Positions 43,300 to 52,004 of a DNA stretch of 64,000 nucleotides are shown piece after piece. The stretch spans positions 434,001-498,000 of the forward strand of contig NZ_JAMPKY010000001.1 in NCBI RefSeq assembly GCF_039962255.1. The letters run 5' to 3'. A program made the translations under genes and the position numbers. The notes below the pieces were generated by a model, which worked only from the letters and a program-made list of their open reading frames with translations, was not told the DNA's origin and did no database searches. This stretch comes from Leptolyngbya subtilissima AS-A7 (GTDB lineage: Bacteria; Cyanobacteriota; Cyanobacteriia; Phormidesmidales; Phormidesmidaceae). Position 1 is the first letter of the stretch, and every line of letters begins with the position of its first letter.

Positions 43300-43346
43300 G
43301 GGGAGTGGATGGGTGGGCGGGTAACTGGGTGGATGGGCGAATGATT
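43300..43346. repeat. GGATGGGT-type short repeat upstream of the helicase gene
   Basis: Contains GTGGATGGGTGGGCGGG and GGTGGATGGGCG in close succession directly before the helicase ATG. It shares the GTGGATGGG unit with the clusters at 3193-3233 (opposite orientation) and 61756-61790. It is C-rich in the helicase sense strand. Confidence 0.65.
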
Positions 43347-43514
43347 GGCTTTTTGGTTTCGAGCGTTCACAAGATATCCGGTAACTGTCACCTACCTGTC
43401 ACCCAACACCCCCTCAATAATAAACGGGTACTACCTTCTGCTCTCGCGATCAAGAGCGCCAGTGGCAACGGCGCTATCATGCAGGTAGCTAAATCCAGGG
43501 ATGGGCGCTTGAGC

Positions 43515-44477
43515 ATGGAAACTCGCAAGTTGGGCAACACCGATATTGAAATCACTCCGCTGATTTTTGGTACTTGGCAGGCGGGTAAGAGCGGCTGGGT
43601 CGGCATAGAAGACCAGGATGTGATTGACGCGATGCAGGCAGCGCTGGATGCGGGGATAACCACCTTCGACACGGCGGAGGTCTACGGCAACGGCTATTCT
43701 GAGGAGCTGGTGGGCAAGGCGCTGTCGGATCGGCGCGACCAGGTTGTGCTAGCTACCAAGGTCTTCGCCAACCACCTCAAGGCTGACCAGGTGCTCGAGG
43801 CCTGCGAGAAGTCTCTCCAGCGTATGCAAACCGACGTTATTGACCTCTACCAAATCCACTGGCCGTCGGGGGCATTTAAGAGCGAGGTGGTGCCCATTGG
43901 TGAAACTATGGAAGCGCTGAATCAGCTGAAGGAACAGGGCAAAATTCGCGCGATCGGGGTGTCGAACTTTTCCAAGGCACAGATCGAAGAGGCCGCGCAG
44001 TACGGCCGCATTGATAGCCTTCAGCCGCCCTACTCGCTCTTTTGGCGTGGGGTGGAAACCGAGCTGTTGCCCTACTGCGTGGAGCATAACCTGACGATCC
44101 TCTCCTACTCATCCCTGGCTCAGGGGTTGCTCACCGGCAAGTTTGGCCCCGACCACCAGTTTCCAAAGGAAGACATTCGCAGCAAAAACAAGCTGTTTCA
44201 GCCGCCAATTTACGACAAAGCCCAGGCTGCCTTAGAGAATCTGCGTCCTATCGCCGATCGCTATAACACCACCTTGGGGAATTTGGCCCTAGCCTGGCTG
44301 ATTGCTCAGCCTCAGACCACAGCGATCGTCGGAGCGCGCAACACGGAGCAGGCCGTGGAAAATGCCAAGGCAGCGGCGATTGCGCTCTCTGCGGACGATT
44401 TGGCGGCGATCGATGCCATTAGTCGCACCGTGACTGACGACCTACCCACTGACCCAGTGATGTGGGCCTTTGGGTAA
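43515..44477 (+). CDS. Aldo/keto reductase
   Basis: 320 residues from METRKLGNTDIEITPLIFG. Upstream in-frame codons to 43305 run through the G-rich repeat and are not convincing; an ATG at 43479 is a second option. The AKR catalytic tetrad is present: Asp and Tyr in FDTAEVYGNGYSEE, Lys in VVLATKVF, His in YQIHWPSG. The NADPH loop is near AIVGARNTEQ. Members reduce aldehydes and ketones with NADPH; the substrate is not predictable. It stands alone. Confidence 0.93.
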   Translation: METRKLGNTDIEITPLIFGTWQAGKSGWVGIEDQDVIDAMQAALDAGITTFDTAEVYGNGYSEELVGKALSDRRDQVVLATKVFANHLKADQVLEACEKSLQRMQTDVIDLYQIHWPSGAFKSEVVPIGETMEALNQLKEQGKIRAIGVSNFSKAQIEEAAQYGRIDSLQPPYSLFWRGVETELLPYCVEHNLTILSYSSLAQGLLTGKFGPDHQFPKEDIRSKNKLFQPPIYDKAQAALENLRPIADRYNTTLGNLALAWLIAQPQTTAIVGARNTEQAVENAKAAAIALSADDLAAIDAISRTVTDDLPTDPVMWAFG

Positions 44478-44804
44478 AGGACTGCCTTTACCTTGGCCCT
44501 CCATGTGCCCATTTCCTTCGACGAGGATCGCCAACCCTCCGCGCAGGAACGTTCGAGCGGCTTGCTCAGCTTCGACTTTGCGGTGCAGGCGTTGCAGCGG
44601 TGGGGGGGCACCGCGATCGCTGAGCTTGACAGTGGTGGTAATGGTGGACAATTTAAAGGGCGTAGGCTTTGCGCTCTCTAGAGGAAACAGAAATCCACAG
44701 TAGTTTCGCTGCGAGGTTGTCCGCAGAAAGCGCCTAGACGATCGCCCAAGAGATTGTATTAAAGTAGTCGGTGACGAGTCCCAGCCCTTCTCTCCGCCTC
44801 CCCC
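44478..44804 (+). other. Intergenic region before the YkvA-like gene
   Basis: 327 bases. Short overlapping ORFs of 60-75 codons exist (for example 44493-44681), but they show no protein-like conservation cues and are not called. One HIP1-type GCGATCGC is present near 44621. No hairpin or riboswitch was recognised. Confidence 0.4.
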
Positions 44805-45092
44805 ATGAAAATTCCGTTCTTTAGTCGTCTCTACAGCGGCCTACTGAAGCATCCCCGCTACCGCTGGGTCGTCATGGGTGCGTCGCTCATCTACCTGCTG
44901 AGCCCTATCGACATTTCCCCCGACTTTATTCCCGTAGCGGGCTGGATTGATGATGGCGTAGTGGCCACCTTGCTAGCCACTGGCATTACCCAAGTCCTAC
45001 TCGATCGCCGCCAGACCCTAAAAGCTCAGAAAACCCTGGCCGACAATGCTACCAGAGTGACATCTCTGCCTACCGACCCCAAGAACTCCTAA
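44805..45092 (+). CDS. YkvA/DUF1232 small membrane protein
   Basis: 95 residues. The DUF1232 signature LLSPIDISPDFIPVAGWIDD (about 31-50) lies between two hydrophobic segments (about 20-36 and 48-66), and the C terminus is basic and polar. The family is widespread and uncharacterised; it is a probable two-helix membrane protein. Its stop codon overlaps the ATG of the metal ABC permease (TAATG), so the two are translationally coupled. Confidence 0.85.
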   Translation: MKIPFFSRLYSGLLKHPRYRWVVMGASLIYLLSPIDISPDFIPVAGWIDDGVVATLLATGITQVLLDRRQTLKAQKTLADNATRVTSLPTDPKNS

Positions 45093-45934
45093 TGAACTGG
45101 CTGCTTGACCCGCTCAACTACGACTTTATGCGTCAGGCGCTGCTGGCCAGTCTGCTAGTAGGTATCTTGTGCCCGGTGGTCGGCACCTATCTGATTGTGC
45201 AGCGCATGGCCATGCTCGGGGATGTGGTAGCCCATGGGGTGCTGCCGGGTCTAGCGATCGCCAGCTTTTTCAACCTCCCCATCCTGCTGGGGGCGTTTAC
45301 CATGGGTCTGTTTAGCACCGCCGTCATTACCTGGATTCGCAGCCAGTCCCGCATTAAAGTCGATACGGCAATGGCCATTACCTTTTCCACCTTTTTCTCC
45401 CTGGGCATCACCCTGCTGACGGTGTTTCGCAGCCGTGTTTCCCTAGAACAGCTGTTGTTTGGCGATATCCTGAGCATCAGCCCTAGTGATGTCTGGCAAA
45501 TTGCTGCGATCGCTGGACTAGTGCTGGTAGGCGTAGCCCTGTTTTACAAAGAACTGCTGTTCTTCACCTTCGACCCACTTGGCGCTGAAGCCCTAGGACT
45601 ACCCGTCAACGCCGTCAACCTCGGTCTGATGACCGGTATAACCCTAGCCATCATCGCTGGCATGAAAACCGTAGGTGTAATTTTGGTTGTGGCCCTCATG
45701 GTTGGCCCTGCCGCCACCGCCTATCTGCTGGTCAAAGAACTCCACTGGATGATGATCCTAGGCGCAGTTCTAGGAGTACTCTTTGGGATCGTGGGCATGT
45801 ACAGCAGCTACTATTTAGACATTCCAGCGGGGCCTGCGATCGGTCTGACGGTATTTGCTGGGTTCTTGCTAGCTCTGCTGTTTAGCCCCCGTCAAGGCAT
45901 TTTCACCCGGCGTTTCCAAAAAGAGTGTAGCTAA
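45092..45934 (+). CDS. Metal ABC transporter permease (ZnuB/MntB type)
   Basis: 280 residues with eight or nine predicted TM helices. Family landmarks: the N-terminal LVGILCPVVGTYLIVQRMAM, GDVVAHGVLPGLAI near residue 45 and FGDILSISPSDVWQI; the loop GAEALGLPVNAVNL is the ABC-interaction EAA-like segment. It would import Mn2+ or Zn2+ with a separate ATPase and a periplasmic binding protein. Neither partner gene is in the window. Coupling to a YkvA-like gene is the only visible link. Confidence 0.92.
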   Translation: MNWLLDPLNYDFMRQALLASLLVGILCPVVGTYLIVQRMAMLGDVVAHGVLPGLAIASFFNLPILLGAFTMGLFSTAVITWIRSQSRIKVDTAMAITFSTFFSLGITLLTVFRSRVSLEQLLFGDILSISPSDVWQIAAIAGLVLVGVALFYKELLFFTFDPLGAEALGLPVNAVNLGLMTGITLAIIAGMKTVGVILVVALMVGPAATAYLLVKELHWMMILGAVLGVLFGIVGMYSSYYLDIPAGPAIGLTVFAGFLLALLFSPRQGIFTRRFQKECS

Positions 45935-46292
45935 TAGGCATCCTCTTCTGGTTCACAGTCAGCTACAATTACCATCTACCTTATGTTTTTTCGTTTAGCT
46001 AAAGGCCTAAACTCTTATAGCTGAATTTGGCGTCAAGCCCAGTCAACTGAAACCCATAAGTAGGAAATATTTTGTTGATGCCAGAGTGCCCTACGATTAA
46101 ATTGGTCAGCCAAAACCTTTGCCAAAGTCTGATTAATATCTATGCTTTAAAGATACAGCTCCACCAACGAATGGTTCGACCAAAACGAGGAATGAGAGTG
46201 ATTCAGTTTTTTGGTTTGTAATAAAAACCTCATCTTCTTAATAAGGTTCTTGTTATCTCATCTGAGTTCTTTGAAGTATTTATTTTTGACTG
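45935..46292 (+). other. AT-rich region before the glycan cluster
   Basis: 358 bases where base composition drops from GC-rich to AT-rich (from about 46000). Several A/T runs occur. No ORF or RNA gene is supported. It probably carries the promoter of the ABC exporter genes. Confidence 0.45.
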
Positions 46293-47111
46293 ATGCAGCA
46301 GTTTAGCTCTACGCCCAATGAATTAGTAGCAAGCTTTTGGCGTCACCGTGAACTCATCGGCTCCCTTATTCAACGCGATATCGTAGGTCGATATCGTGGA
46401 TCCGCATTGGGCATAATTTGGTCTTTTATCCACCCAATGTTTATGCTGGCCGTTTACACCTTTGTATTTAGCGTTGTTTTTCAGGCTAGATGGGGAAATG
46501 GTAGCGATTCTAAAGCTGAGTTTGCACTAGTTCTTTTTGCTGGTCTGATTGTTTTTAACCTGTTTGCTGAATGTGTAAATCGAGCATCTGGATTAATTAC
46601 GTCAAATGTTAACTATGTAAAGCGGGTTGTCTTTCCGTTGGAGATACTTCCCTGGGTAACTTTAGGCTCAGCTCTTTTCCATGGCCTAATGAGCATCATT
46701 GTATGGTTAGTGTTCTATATAGTGCTGTTCGGTTTGCCCAAGATTAGTATAATTTTGCTACCGGCAATAATTTTACCTCTCATTTTCTTGACTATGGGGC
46801 TTACTTGGTTTTTTGCAGCTCTGGGGGTCTATCTCCGTGATATCTCGCAGGTAACTACGATTATGACCACAGTGCTCATGTTTCTGTCCCCGATTTTCTA
46901 CCCTGCCTCAGCTTTGCCGCAGAATTTTCAGCCCATACTCCTTCTAAACCCACTTACCCCTGCCCTTGAGCAATTTAGAGGAGTATTAATGTGGGGTGAA
47001 GTACCTAGGTTTCATGCTTGGGTATTGTACTTATCACTAACAGCTACTGTAGGTTGGTTAGGCTTTGCTTGGTTCCAAAAAGTACGTAGAGGATTTTCTG
47101 ATGTCCTCTGA
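46293..47111 (+). CDS. ABC-2 type polysaccharide exporter permease (Wzm-like)
   Basis: 272 residues with six predicted TM helices. Wzm/KpsM-type features: the N-terminal amphipathic ELIGSLIQRDIVGRYRGSAL, then GIIWSFIHPMFMLAVYTFVF, and the C-terminal LNPLTPALEQFRGVLMWGE loop. It forms the membrane channel that exports an undecaprenyl-linked polysaccharide, with the ATPase encoded next (11-base overlap). The gene is AT-rich and lacks HIP1 sites. Confidence 0.93.
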   Translation: MQQFSSTPNELVASFWRHRELIGSLIQRDIVGRYRGSALGIIWSFIHPMFMLAVYTFVFSVVFQARWGNGSDSKAEFALVLFAGLIVFNLFAECVNRASGLITSNVNYVKRVVFPLEILPWVTLGSALFHGLMSIIVWLVFYIVLFGLPKISIILLPAIILPLIFLTMGLTWFFAALGVYLRDISQVTTIMTTVLMFLSPIFYPASALPQNFQPILLLNPLTPALEQFRGVLMWGEVPRFHAWVLYLSLTATVGWLGFAWFQKVRRGFSDVL

Positions 47112-48489
47112 CTTGGCGATTAGTGTCAACAGTCTCAGCAAATGCTATCAGATCTATGAGAAGCCTCAAGATCGTTTACTCCAAATGCTTAGTAGAAGCA
47201 AAAAACAGTACTTCAAAGAGTTTTGGGCGCTAAAAGACATATCATTTGAAATCGAAAAGGGTGAAACATTTGGCATAGTTGGTCGCAATGGTAGCGGTAA
47301 GAGTACTCTCCTTCAGATACTTGCTGGGACTCTAGCTCAGACAAGTGGAGCTGTAACTGTAAATGGTCGAATTGCGGCTTTGTTAGAATTAGGTAGCGGT
47401 TTCAATCCCGATTTTACGGGTCGGGAAAATGTTTTTTTGAACGGCAGCATATTAGGCTTAACAAAGCAAGATATTGCCAGTCGTTACGATGAAATTGTGG
47501 AATTTGCTGATATAGGCGAATTCATCGATCAGCCGGTCAAGACATACTCCAGCGGTATGTTTGTGCGCCTTGCATTTGCTGTGCAAGCTCATATTGACGC
47601 GAGCATTGTTATTATCGATGAGGCTTTAGCAGTAGGAGATGTCTTTTTTAGGCAAAAGTGCTATTCCCGCCTCGAGCAGCTAAGAAATTCTGGCGCAGCT
47701 GTGCTTATAGTCTCCCATTCTCTGCCTGATATCGAACAATATTGCACGCGAGCTATTTTACTCGATCATGGCAATCAAGAGTTTATAGGCTCATCTAGCG
47801 AAGCTGTTAAAAAGTATTACTTACTAAATCAATCGACTCGCCAATATTGGTCGGAGAAGCACAGCGTTGAGCTTTCTGAAAACCATCATCAGCCGTTCGA
47901 CCTTCAGGAATTCTCTGTGCCGCCTAGAGAATTATTCCTTGATTTGTCAGGCAAAAATCAAGTTAACCAAGGAGGTGCTATTTGTACAGGAATCATCTTG
48001 TGCGACAACAAAAATCAACCCTGTTATAGTTTTCGGCAGGGTGACGAAGCCATTTTTTACTACGAGTTTGAGCTGCTAACTGCTGTAGAAATTCCTATTT
48101 GTGGGGTTGTCTTAAAAAATGATCGCGGGATTATTGTTCATGGCAAAAATAGTTGGCAAGTTAACCACGATCTGCCAAAAGCTATAGTTACTGGTAGTAG
48201 AATTTTGAGTCAGCATAAAATAACTCTAAATTTACAGCCTGGCGAATATACCTTTGAAATTGCCTTAGCTTCGTTAGAAAACTTTTGGTGGCAAAAACGT
48301 GAACACGTTTCCCATGAAGAAATCTCTTCCCAATTTCATAGGCTCTGTTGCCTTCCTGATGCCGGTTCTTTTACAATTGGGTTCGCTTCCAAGGATGGAG
48401 TGAGTGTTCTAACACATCATGGAATTGCTGACTTGCCAGGCGACATAAGGAGTACTTGTATCTTACAGTCCTCCGAGAAAGAAAATTGA
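47101..48489 (+). CDS. Polysaccharide exporter ATPase (Wzt-like) with C-terminal substrate domain
   Basis: 462 residues from ATG 47101, preceded by GAGG; upstream codons belong to the permease overlap. ABC domain: Walker A GIVGRNGSGKSTLL (about 60-73), the Wzt-type FNPDFTGRENVF, signature YSSGMFVRLAFA (about 152-163), Walker B IVIIDEALAVGD and the switch His in IVSHS. The C-terminal ~180 residues (about 280-455) match the beta-sandwich carbohydrate-binding domain (ICGVVLKNDRGIIVHGKNS, then LQPGEYTFEIALAS) that recognises the finished O-polysaccharide terminus. That suggests a capped glycan, in keeping with the two methyltransferase genes downstream. Confidence 0.92.
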   Translation: MSSDLAISVNSLSKCYQIYEKPQDRLLQMLSRSKKQYFKEFWALKDISFEIEKGETFGIVGRNGSGKSTLLQILAGTLAQTSGAVTVNGRIAALLELGSGFNPDFTGRENVFLNGSILGLTKQDIASRYDEIVEFADIGEFIDQPVKTYSSGMFVRLAFAVQAHIDASIVIIDEALAVGDVFFRQKCYSRLEQLRNSGAAVLIVSHSLPDIEQYCTRAILLDHGNQEFIGSSSEAVKKYYLLNQSTRQYWSEKHSVELSENHHQPFDLQEFSVPPRELFLDLSGKNQVNQGGAICTGIILCDNKNQPCYSFRQGDEAIFYYEFELLTAVEIPICGVVLKNDRGIIVHGKNSWQVNHDLPKAIVTGSRILSQHKITLNLQPGEYTFEIALASLENFWWQKREHVSHEEISSQFHRLCCLPDAGSFTIGFASKDGVSVLTHHGIADLPGDIRSTCILQSSEKEN

Positions 48490-48553
48490 TATTTGAATCC
48501 TAAATAGTTCGAAATTAATCAATTTGCTGGTTTAACCTTTAAGGAGAAGTTAT

Positions 48554-49387
48554 ATGAGAACTCTGATTTTGCAGAAGCAGGAGGTGCTTCAAGGCTATGA
48601 TGCAGTTTCTCAGCTCTATCCTTACGTTCCTCCTTTGAGCCATTGGCGTGCCTGGGAATATGCTGCATATCAAAAGTATGAGCTAACGGGCCATGTTCTG
48701 GATCTGGGTTGTGGAGATGGAAAGTATTTTGAGCTGCTCTGGCCACGAGCTGATCAAGTTACTGGAGTAGACATTAGCCCAGTTGCAGTTGAATTAGCTA
48801 AGAGAAGTGGTGTTTACCAAAACATTCACCTTACTTACGCCCACCAAATACCAGAACCTAATGCTATCTTTGATCATGTTTTTGCTAATTGCTCTTTAGA
48901 GCATATGGATTGCATTGATGAGGTTTTAGCAGAAGTCAATCGCTGTCTTAAGCCAGGGGGTACTTTGCTGTGCAGTGTGGTAACTGATCGTTATGAGCAA
49001 TGGGCTTTACTTCCTAATCTTGTTTCGATGGCTGGTTTTAGCAACGCATCACAAGTTCTTAGGCAAGATTTTTCTACTTATCATCATCTGTCCAACCCAT
49101 TTCATCCAGATAAATGGCAGCAGCACTTTATCAACGCAGGGCTCATACCCGAGGAACATATCCCAATTCTGCCAAAGCACAACAGCGGCTTTTTTCTTTT
49201 GATGGACGGTATCTGGCATGTTAAGAGTAAAGATGTAGGAGAAATAGGAGACTCTATTTTTCCATTTTTATCATCTAATCCTAATTTTCCGGCTGCTTTT
49301 AGGAGTTTTTTAGAAGGCTTGTTAGAGATGGAACTGGATTGGCAGGATTGTAGTGGCGCTGTCTTTATGGCAAGAAAAGAAAGGTAA
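48554..49387 (+). CDS. Class I SAM-dependent methyltransferase
   Basis: 277 residues; ribosome site AAGGAG just before the ATG. SAM motifs: VLDLGCGDGKYFELL (motif I, about 50-64), VTGVDISPVAVELA (motif II, about 70-83), and HVFANCSLEHMDCIDEVLAE followed by LKPGGTLLCSV (motif III). The N-terminal part (ALHWRAWEYA-like) and the C-terminal region are specific to this group. The cluster context suggests methylation of a sugar or a lipid-linked intermediate. No membrane helix. AT-rich. Confidence 0.88.
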   Translation: MRTLILQKQEVLQGYDAVSQLYPYVPPLSHWRAWEYAAYQKYELTGHVLDLGCGDGKYFELLWPRADQVTGVDISPVAVELAKRSGVYQNIHLTYAHQIPEPNAIFDHVFANCSLEHMDCIDEVLAEVNRCLKPGGTLLCSVVTDRYEQWALLPNLVSMAGFSNASQVLRQDFSTYHHLSNPFHPDKWQQHFINAGLIPEEHIPILPKHNSGFFLLMDGIWHVKSKDVGEIGDSIFPFLSSNPNFPAAFRSFLEGLLEMELDWQDCSGAVFMARKER

Positions 49388-49392
49388 AAGAT

Positions 49393-50430
49393 ATGCGTAG
49401 TTGCTGGTGCGGGAGTGCTGAATTTTCAGCGTTTAGCCCCGATTATAGTGAATGCAAAATTTGTAAAACACTTGTTCTTCAAAATTCATTGCCTGATAAT
49501 TATCTCATCGTCAAAAATGATGAAACAGATTTTTATGGTAAACAATATTGGCTTGGTCATCAAAACAGAGACTTTGGTTATCCTGATGTCTATGAGCGAG
49601 CAAGGAATGATTTGACCGAGCGCAATCTTCATTGGTTCAAGGCGCTGATGAAGTATTGTTTGCCACCTGCAGATATTTTAGAACTAGGTTGTGGTCACGG
49701 TAGTTTTGTGGCACTTCTGCAGCAGGCCGGTTACAAAGCTTCAGGAGCCGAGATGAGCCCATGGGTTGTGTCTTTTGGCCGTGATACCTTTCAGATTCCT
49801 ATGTATTTAGGGCCGGTTGAAGGTCTTGATATTCCTTCAAACAGTTTAGATGTGATAGCCCTAATGGATGTGCTAGAACATCTACCTGATCCAGTGGCAA
49901 CCCTTTGCCATTGCGTTGACTTACTGAAACCGGGAGGGTTTCTGATAATTCAAACTCCAGAGTTTCAAGAGGGGATGAGTTATCCGCTTTTAGAAGAATC
50001 TAAAAGTCCGTTTTTGGAGCAGCTAAAGGTCGATGAACACTTGTATTTATTTAATCAAAAATCTGTAACTAAATGCCTTGAACAAGTTGGCCTAAAATAT
50101 GTTTGTTTTGAGCCTGCTATCTTTGCTGCTTATGACATGTTTTTGATTGCTTCTAAAGAACCTTTGGTTACTCATAGTTCTGATGCGATAGAGAATGCCC
50201 TCTTGGCTCATCCATATAGTCGGTTGACGTTGGCACTGCTTGACTTAAGAGAGCGAGAGCTGGCTTTGGTTGAAGCATTGAAAGAATCGGAGAAAGATCG
50301 GGCTGAACGACTAGACCAAGTTACTATTTTGACGCAAAAATTAAAAGAATCTGAGATCGATCGCGAAGCGCGGCTAGATCAAATTGATGCTTTAACTAGA
50401 TGGCTTAAGGAGGAGCGTGGTGAGATCTAG
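49393..50430 (+). CDS. SAM methyltransferase with zinc-finger-like N terminus and coiled-coil tail
   Basis: 345 residues. Cys residues at about 4, 6, 21 and 24 (MRSCWCGSAEF, SECKICKTLVL) could bind zinc. SAM motifs: ILELGCGHGSFVALLQ (about 97-112), SGAEMSPWVVSFG, IALMDVLEHLPDP and LLKPGGFLIIQT. The C terminus has a double repeat of about 21 residues, LKESEKDRAERLDQVTILTQ and then LKESEIDREARLDQIDALTR, forming a predicted coiled coil (about 296-340). Zinc-finger plus methyltransferase proteins are known in O-antigen loci. The tail may recruit the other enzymes, as in polymer chain-length control; this is an inference. Confidence 0.85.
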   Translation: MRSCWCGSAEFSAFSPDYSECKICKTLVLQNSLPDNYLIVKNDETDFYGKQYWLGHQNRDFGYPDVYERARNDLTERNLHWFKALMKYCLPPADILELGCGHGSFVALLQQAGYKASGAEMSPWVVSFGRDTFQIPMYLGPVEGLDIPSNSLDVIALMDVLEHLPDPVATLCHCVDLLKPGGFLIIQTPEFQEGMSYPLLEESKSPFLEQLKVDEHLYLFNQKSVTKCLEQVGLKYVCFEPAIFAAYDMFLIASKEPLVTHSSDAIENALLAHPYSRLTLALLDLRERELALVEALKESEKDRAERLDQVTILTQKLKESEIDREARLDQIDALTRWLKEERGEI

Positions 50431-50597
50431 CTTCAGTAACTTTAAAGCTTTTTTCAAGGAGGATAGATTGTTTCCTGAGCCATCGAAGTGTACCTAATTT
50501 TGTATAAGCAAGCATTTCAGATGTAAACTTGTGTGCCTCATTAAAGTAAGGTTGTATAAAACGAATACCGTTAATTGTAGTAATAGAATTTCTATAT

Positions 50598-52004
50598 ATG
50601 GTGAAACCTTCTGTTATCAAAGTTGCTGTCGATTTAACACCTCTTCGTCCAGGTGGTGAAAATGGTGGAGCTAAGACTTTGATCTTAACTCTTTTAAAGG
50701 AATTCTCTTTAGTTCAGTCGAACGATTTTGAGTATCTCTTAATTGCTGAATCTTGGAATTATCAAGAGCTACTAGAATTTCAGTCAAGTAATATCACCTG
50801 TCTTCTAAAGTCAGACATCTTTTTTGCACTCACAGTAGAGTCTAATCAATCAAAAGAGGATTGCAAAAGCAATTTAGGCTTTCTCAAATTATCATCGCTC
50901 AAGTCCAAGCCAAAAAAAATATTAAAGATATTACTGAATAAATTTGTTATCGGTGGAAGATACGTTTTGAAAAAACTTCCATTTCGGTTTTCAAGACTTG
51001 CTCTTCCTCTTAAAAAATACCTAAACGAGTTTCGAAATGGTCTGCTTATACAAGAGGCGGTTGCTTCGGTCTTCAAGCCAAAAATCCTGCAAGAAAATTA
51101 CAACATTGATTTGCTGTTTTGTCCTTTCTCTGCCCCAACATTTGCGGAGCCTGAACTGCCTCTTGTTGCAATTGCTTATGATTTGCAGCACTTGGATTTA
51201 CCATTTTTTTTTAGCGATGATGAAAGATCTCATCGGACTCGGTTTCTCAAAGATCTTTTGCACAAGGCCAGTCAGATTGTTTGTATTTCTGAGTTTACGC
51301 GCCAGTCTTTCTTAACCCATCTGAATGGGGATGCTGAGAGGTTGACATCGGTTCCTATCTGTATCCATGAACGCCTGACCAAAATTTCAAATGGCTTGGC
51401 TGAAACTATTCTTAATCAGTTAGGTTTAGGAGAACGACAATATCTTTTTTTCCCTGCTAATTTCTGGCCTCACAAGAATCATCGTATGCTTCTAACTGCA
51501 TACTCCATATATAAAAAAAAGTTTCCAGAGTCAGTCGTAAACTTAGTATTTACTGGAGCATTAGAGGAGCCACAGAGAGAAATTAAAGAATTAGTGTTTA
51601 AGCTAGGTTGTGAAAAACATATCCATTTTTTAGGCTTTTTAAGCCAAGTAGAATTAATTGCCGTGTGGCAAGGCTGCAAAGGTTTGATATTTCCCTCACT
51701 TTATGAGGGATTTGGTATTCCACTTCTAGAGGCTATGTGGTTTGATAAACCAGTTGCCTGCAGTTCGATCGGAAGCTTACCTGAAGTTGGTGGAGATGCA
51801 GCCGTCTATTTTGATCCGCGTAAACCAGAAAGTATTGCTGATGCGATCGCCGCTGTTGCTCACAATGATGCGTTGACTACTCAACTGAGAGGCCACGCTC
51901 AGAAGCGACTGAAAATGTTTAGCCAACGCTCCATGACTGAACAATATTTAGATGTGTTTAAAGCTGCTGTGACACATTTATCACCGCCTCGGAGATTGGT
52001 ATGA
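50598..52004 (+). CDS. Family 4 glycosyltransferase
   Basis: 468 residues, longer than usual because of an insertion of about 80 residues (about 75-165, Lys- and Leu-rich, LKSKPKKILKILLNKFVIGG). The C-terminal GT-B domain has YLFFPANFWPHKNHRMLLTA and the donor-site EGFGIPLLEAMWFDKPVACS followed by GSLPEVGGDAAVYFDP (the E-x7-E motif). A retaining transferase is likely. The next gene starts 4 bases before this stop. AT-rich, with a single GCGATCGC near 51844. Confidence 0.87.
   Translation: MVKPSVIKVAVDLTPLRPGGENGGAKTLILTLLKEFSLVQSNDFEYLLIAESWNYQELLEFQSSNITCLLKSDIFFALTVESNQSKEDCKSNLGFLKLSSLKSKPKKILKILLNKFVIGGRYVLKKLPFRFSRLALPLKKYLNEFRNGLLIQEAVASVFKPKILQENYNIDLLFCPFSAPTFAEPELPLVAIAYDLQHLDLPFFFSDDERSHRTRFLKDLLHKASQIVCISEFTRQSFLTHLNGDAERLTSVPICIHERLTKISNGLAETILNQLGLGERQYLFFPANFWPHKNHRMLLTAYSIYKKKFPESVVNLVFTGALEEPQREIKELVFKLGCEKHIHFLGFLSQVELIAVWQGCKGLIFPSLYEGFGIPLLEAMWFDKPVACSSIGSLPEVGGDAAVYFDPRKPESIADAIAAVAHNDALTTQLRGHAQKRLKMFSQRSMTEQYLDVFKAAVTHLSPPRRLV

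Noticed and set aside
44493-44681. 62-codon ORF between the aldo/keto reductase and YkvA-like genes
   Set aside because: Several overlapping short frames occur on both strands, none with a ribosome binding site or recognisable motif.
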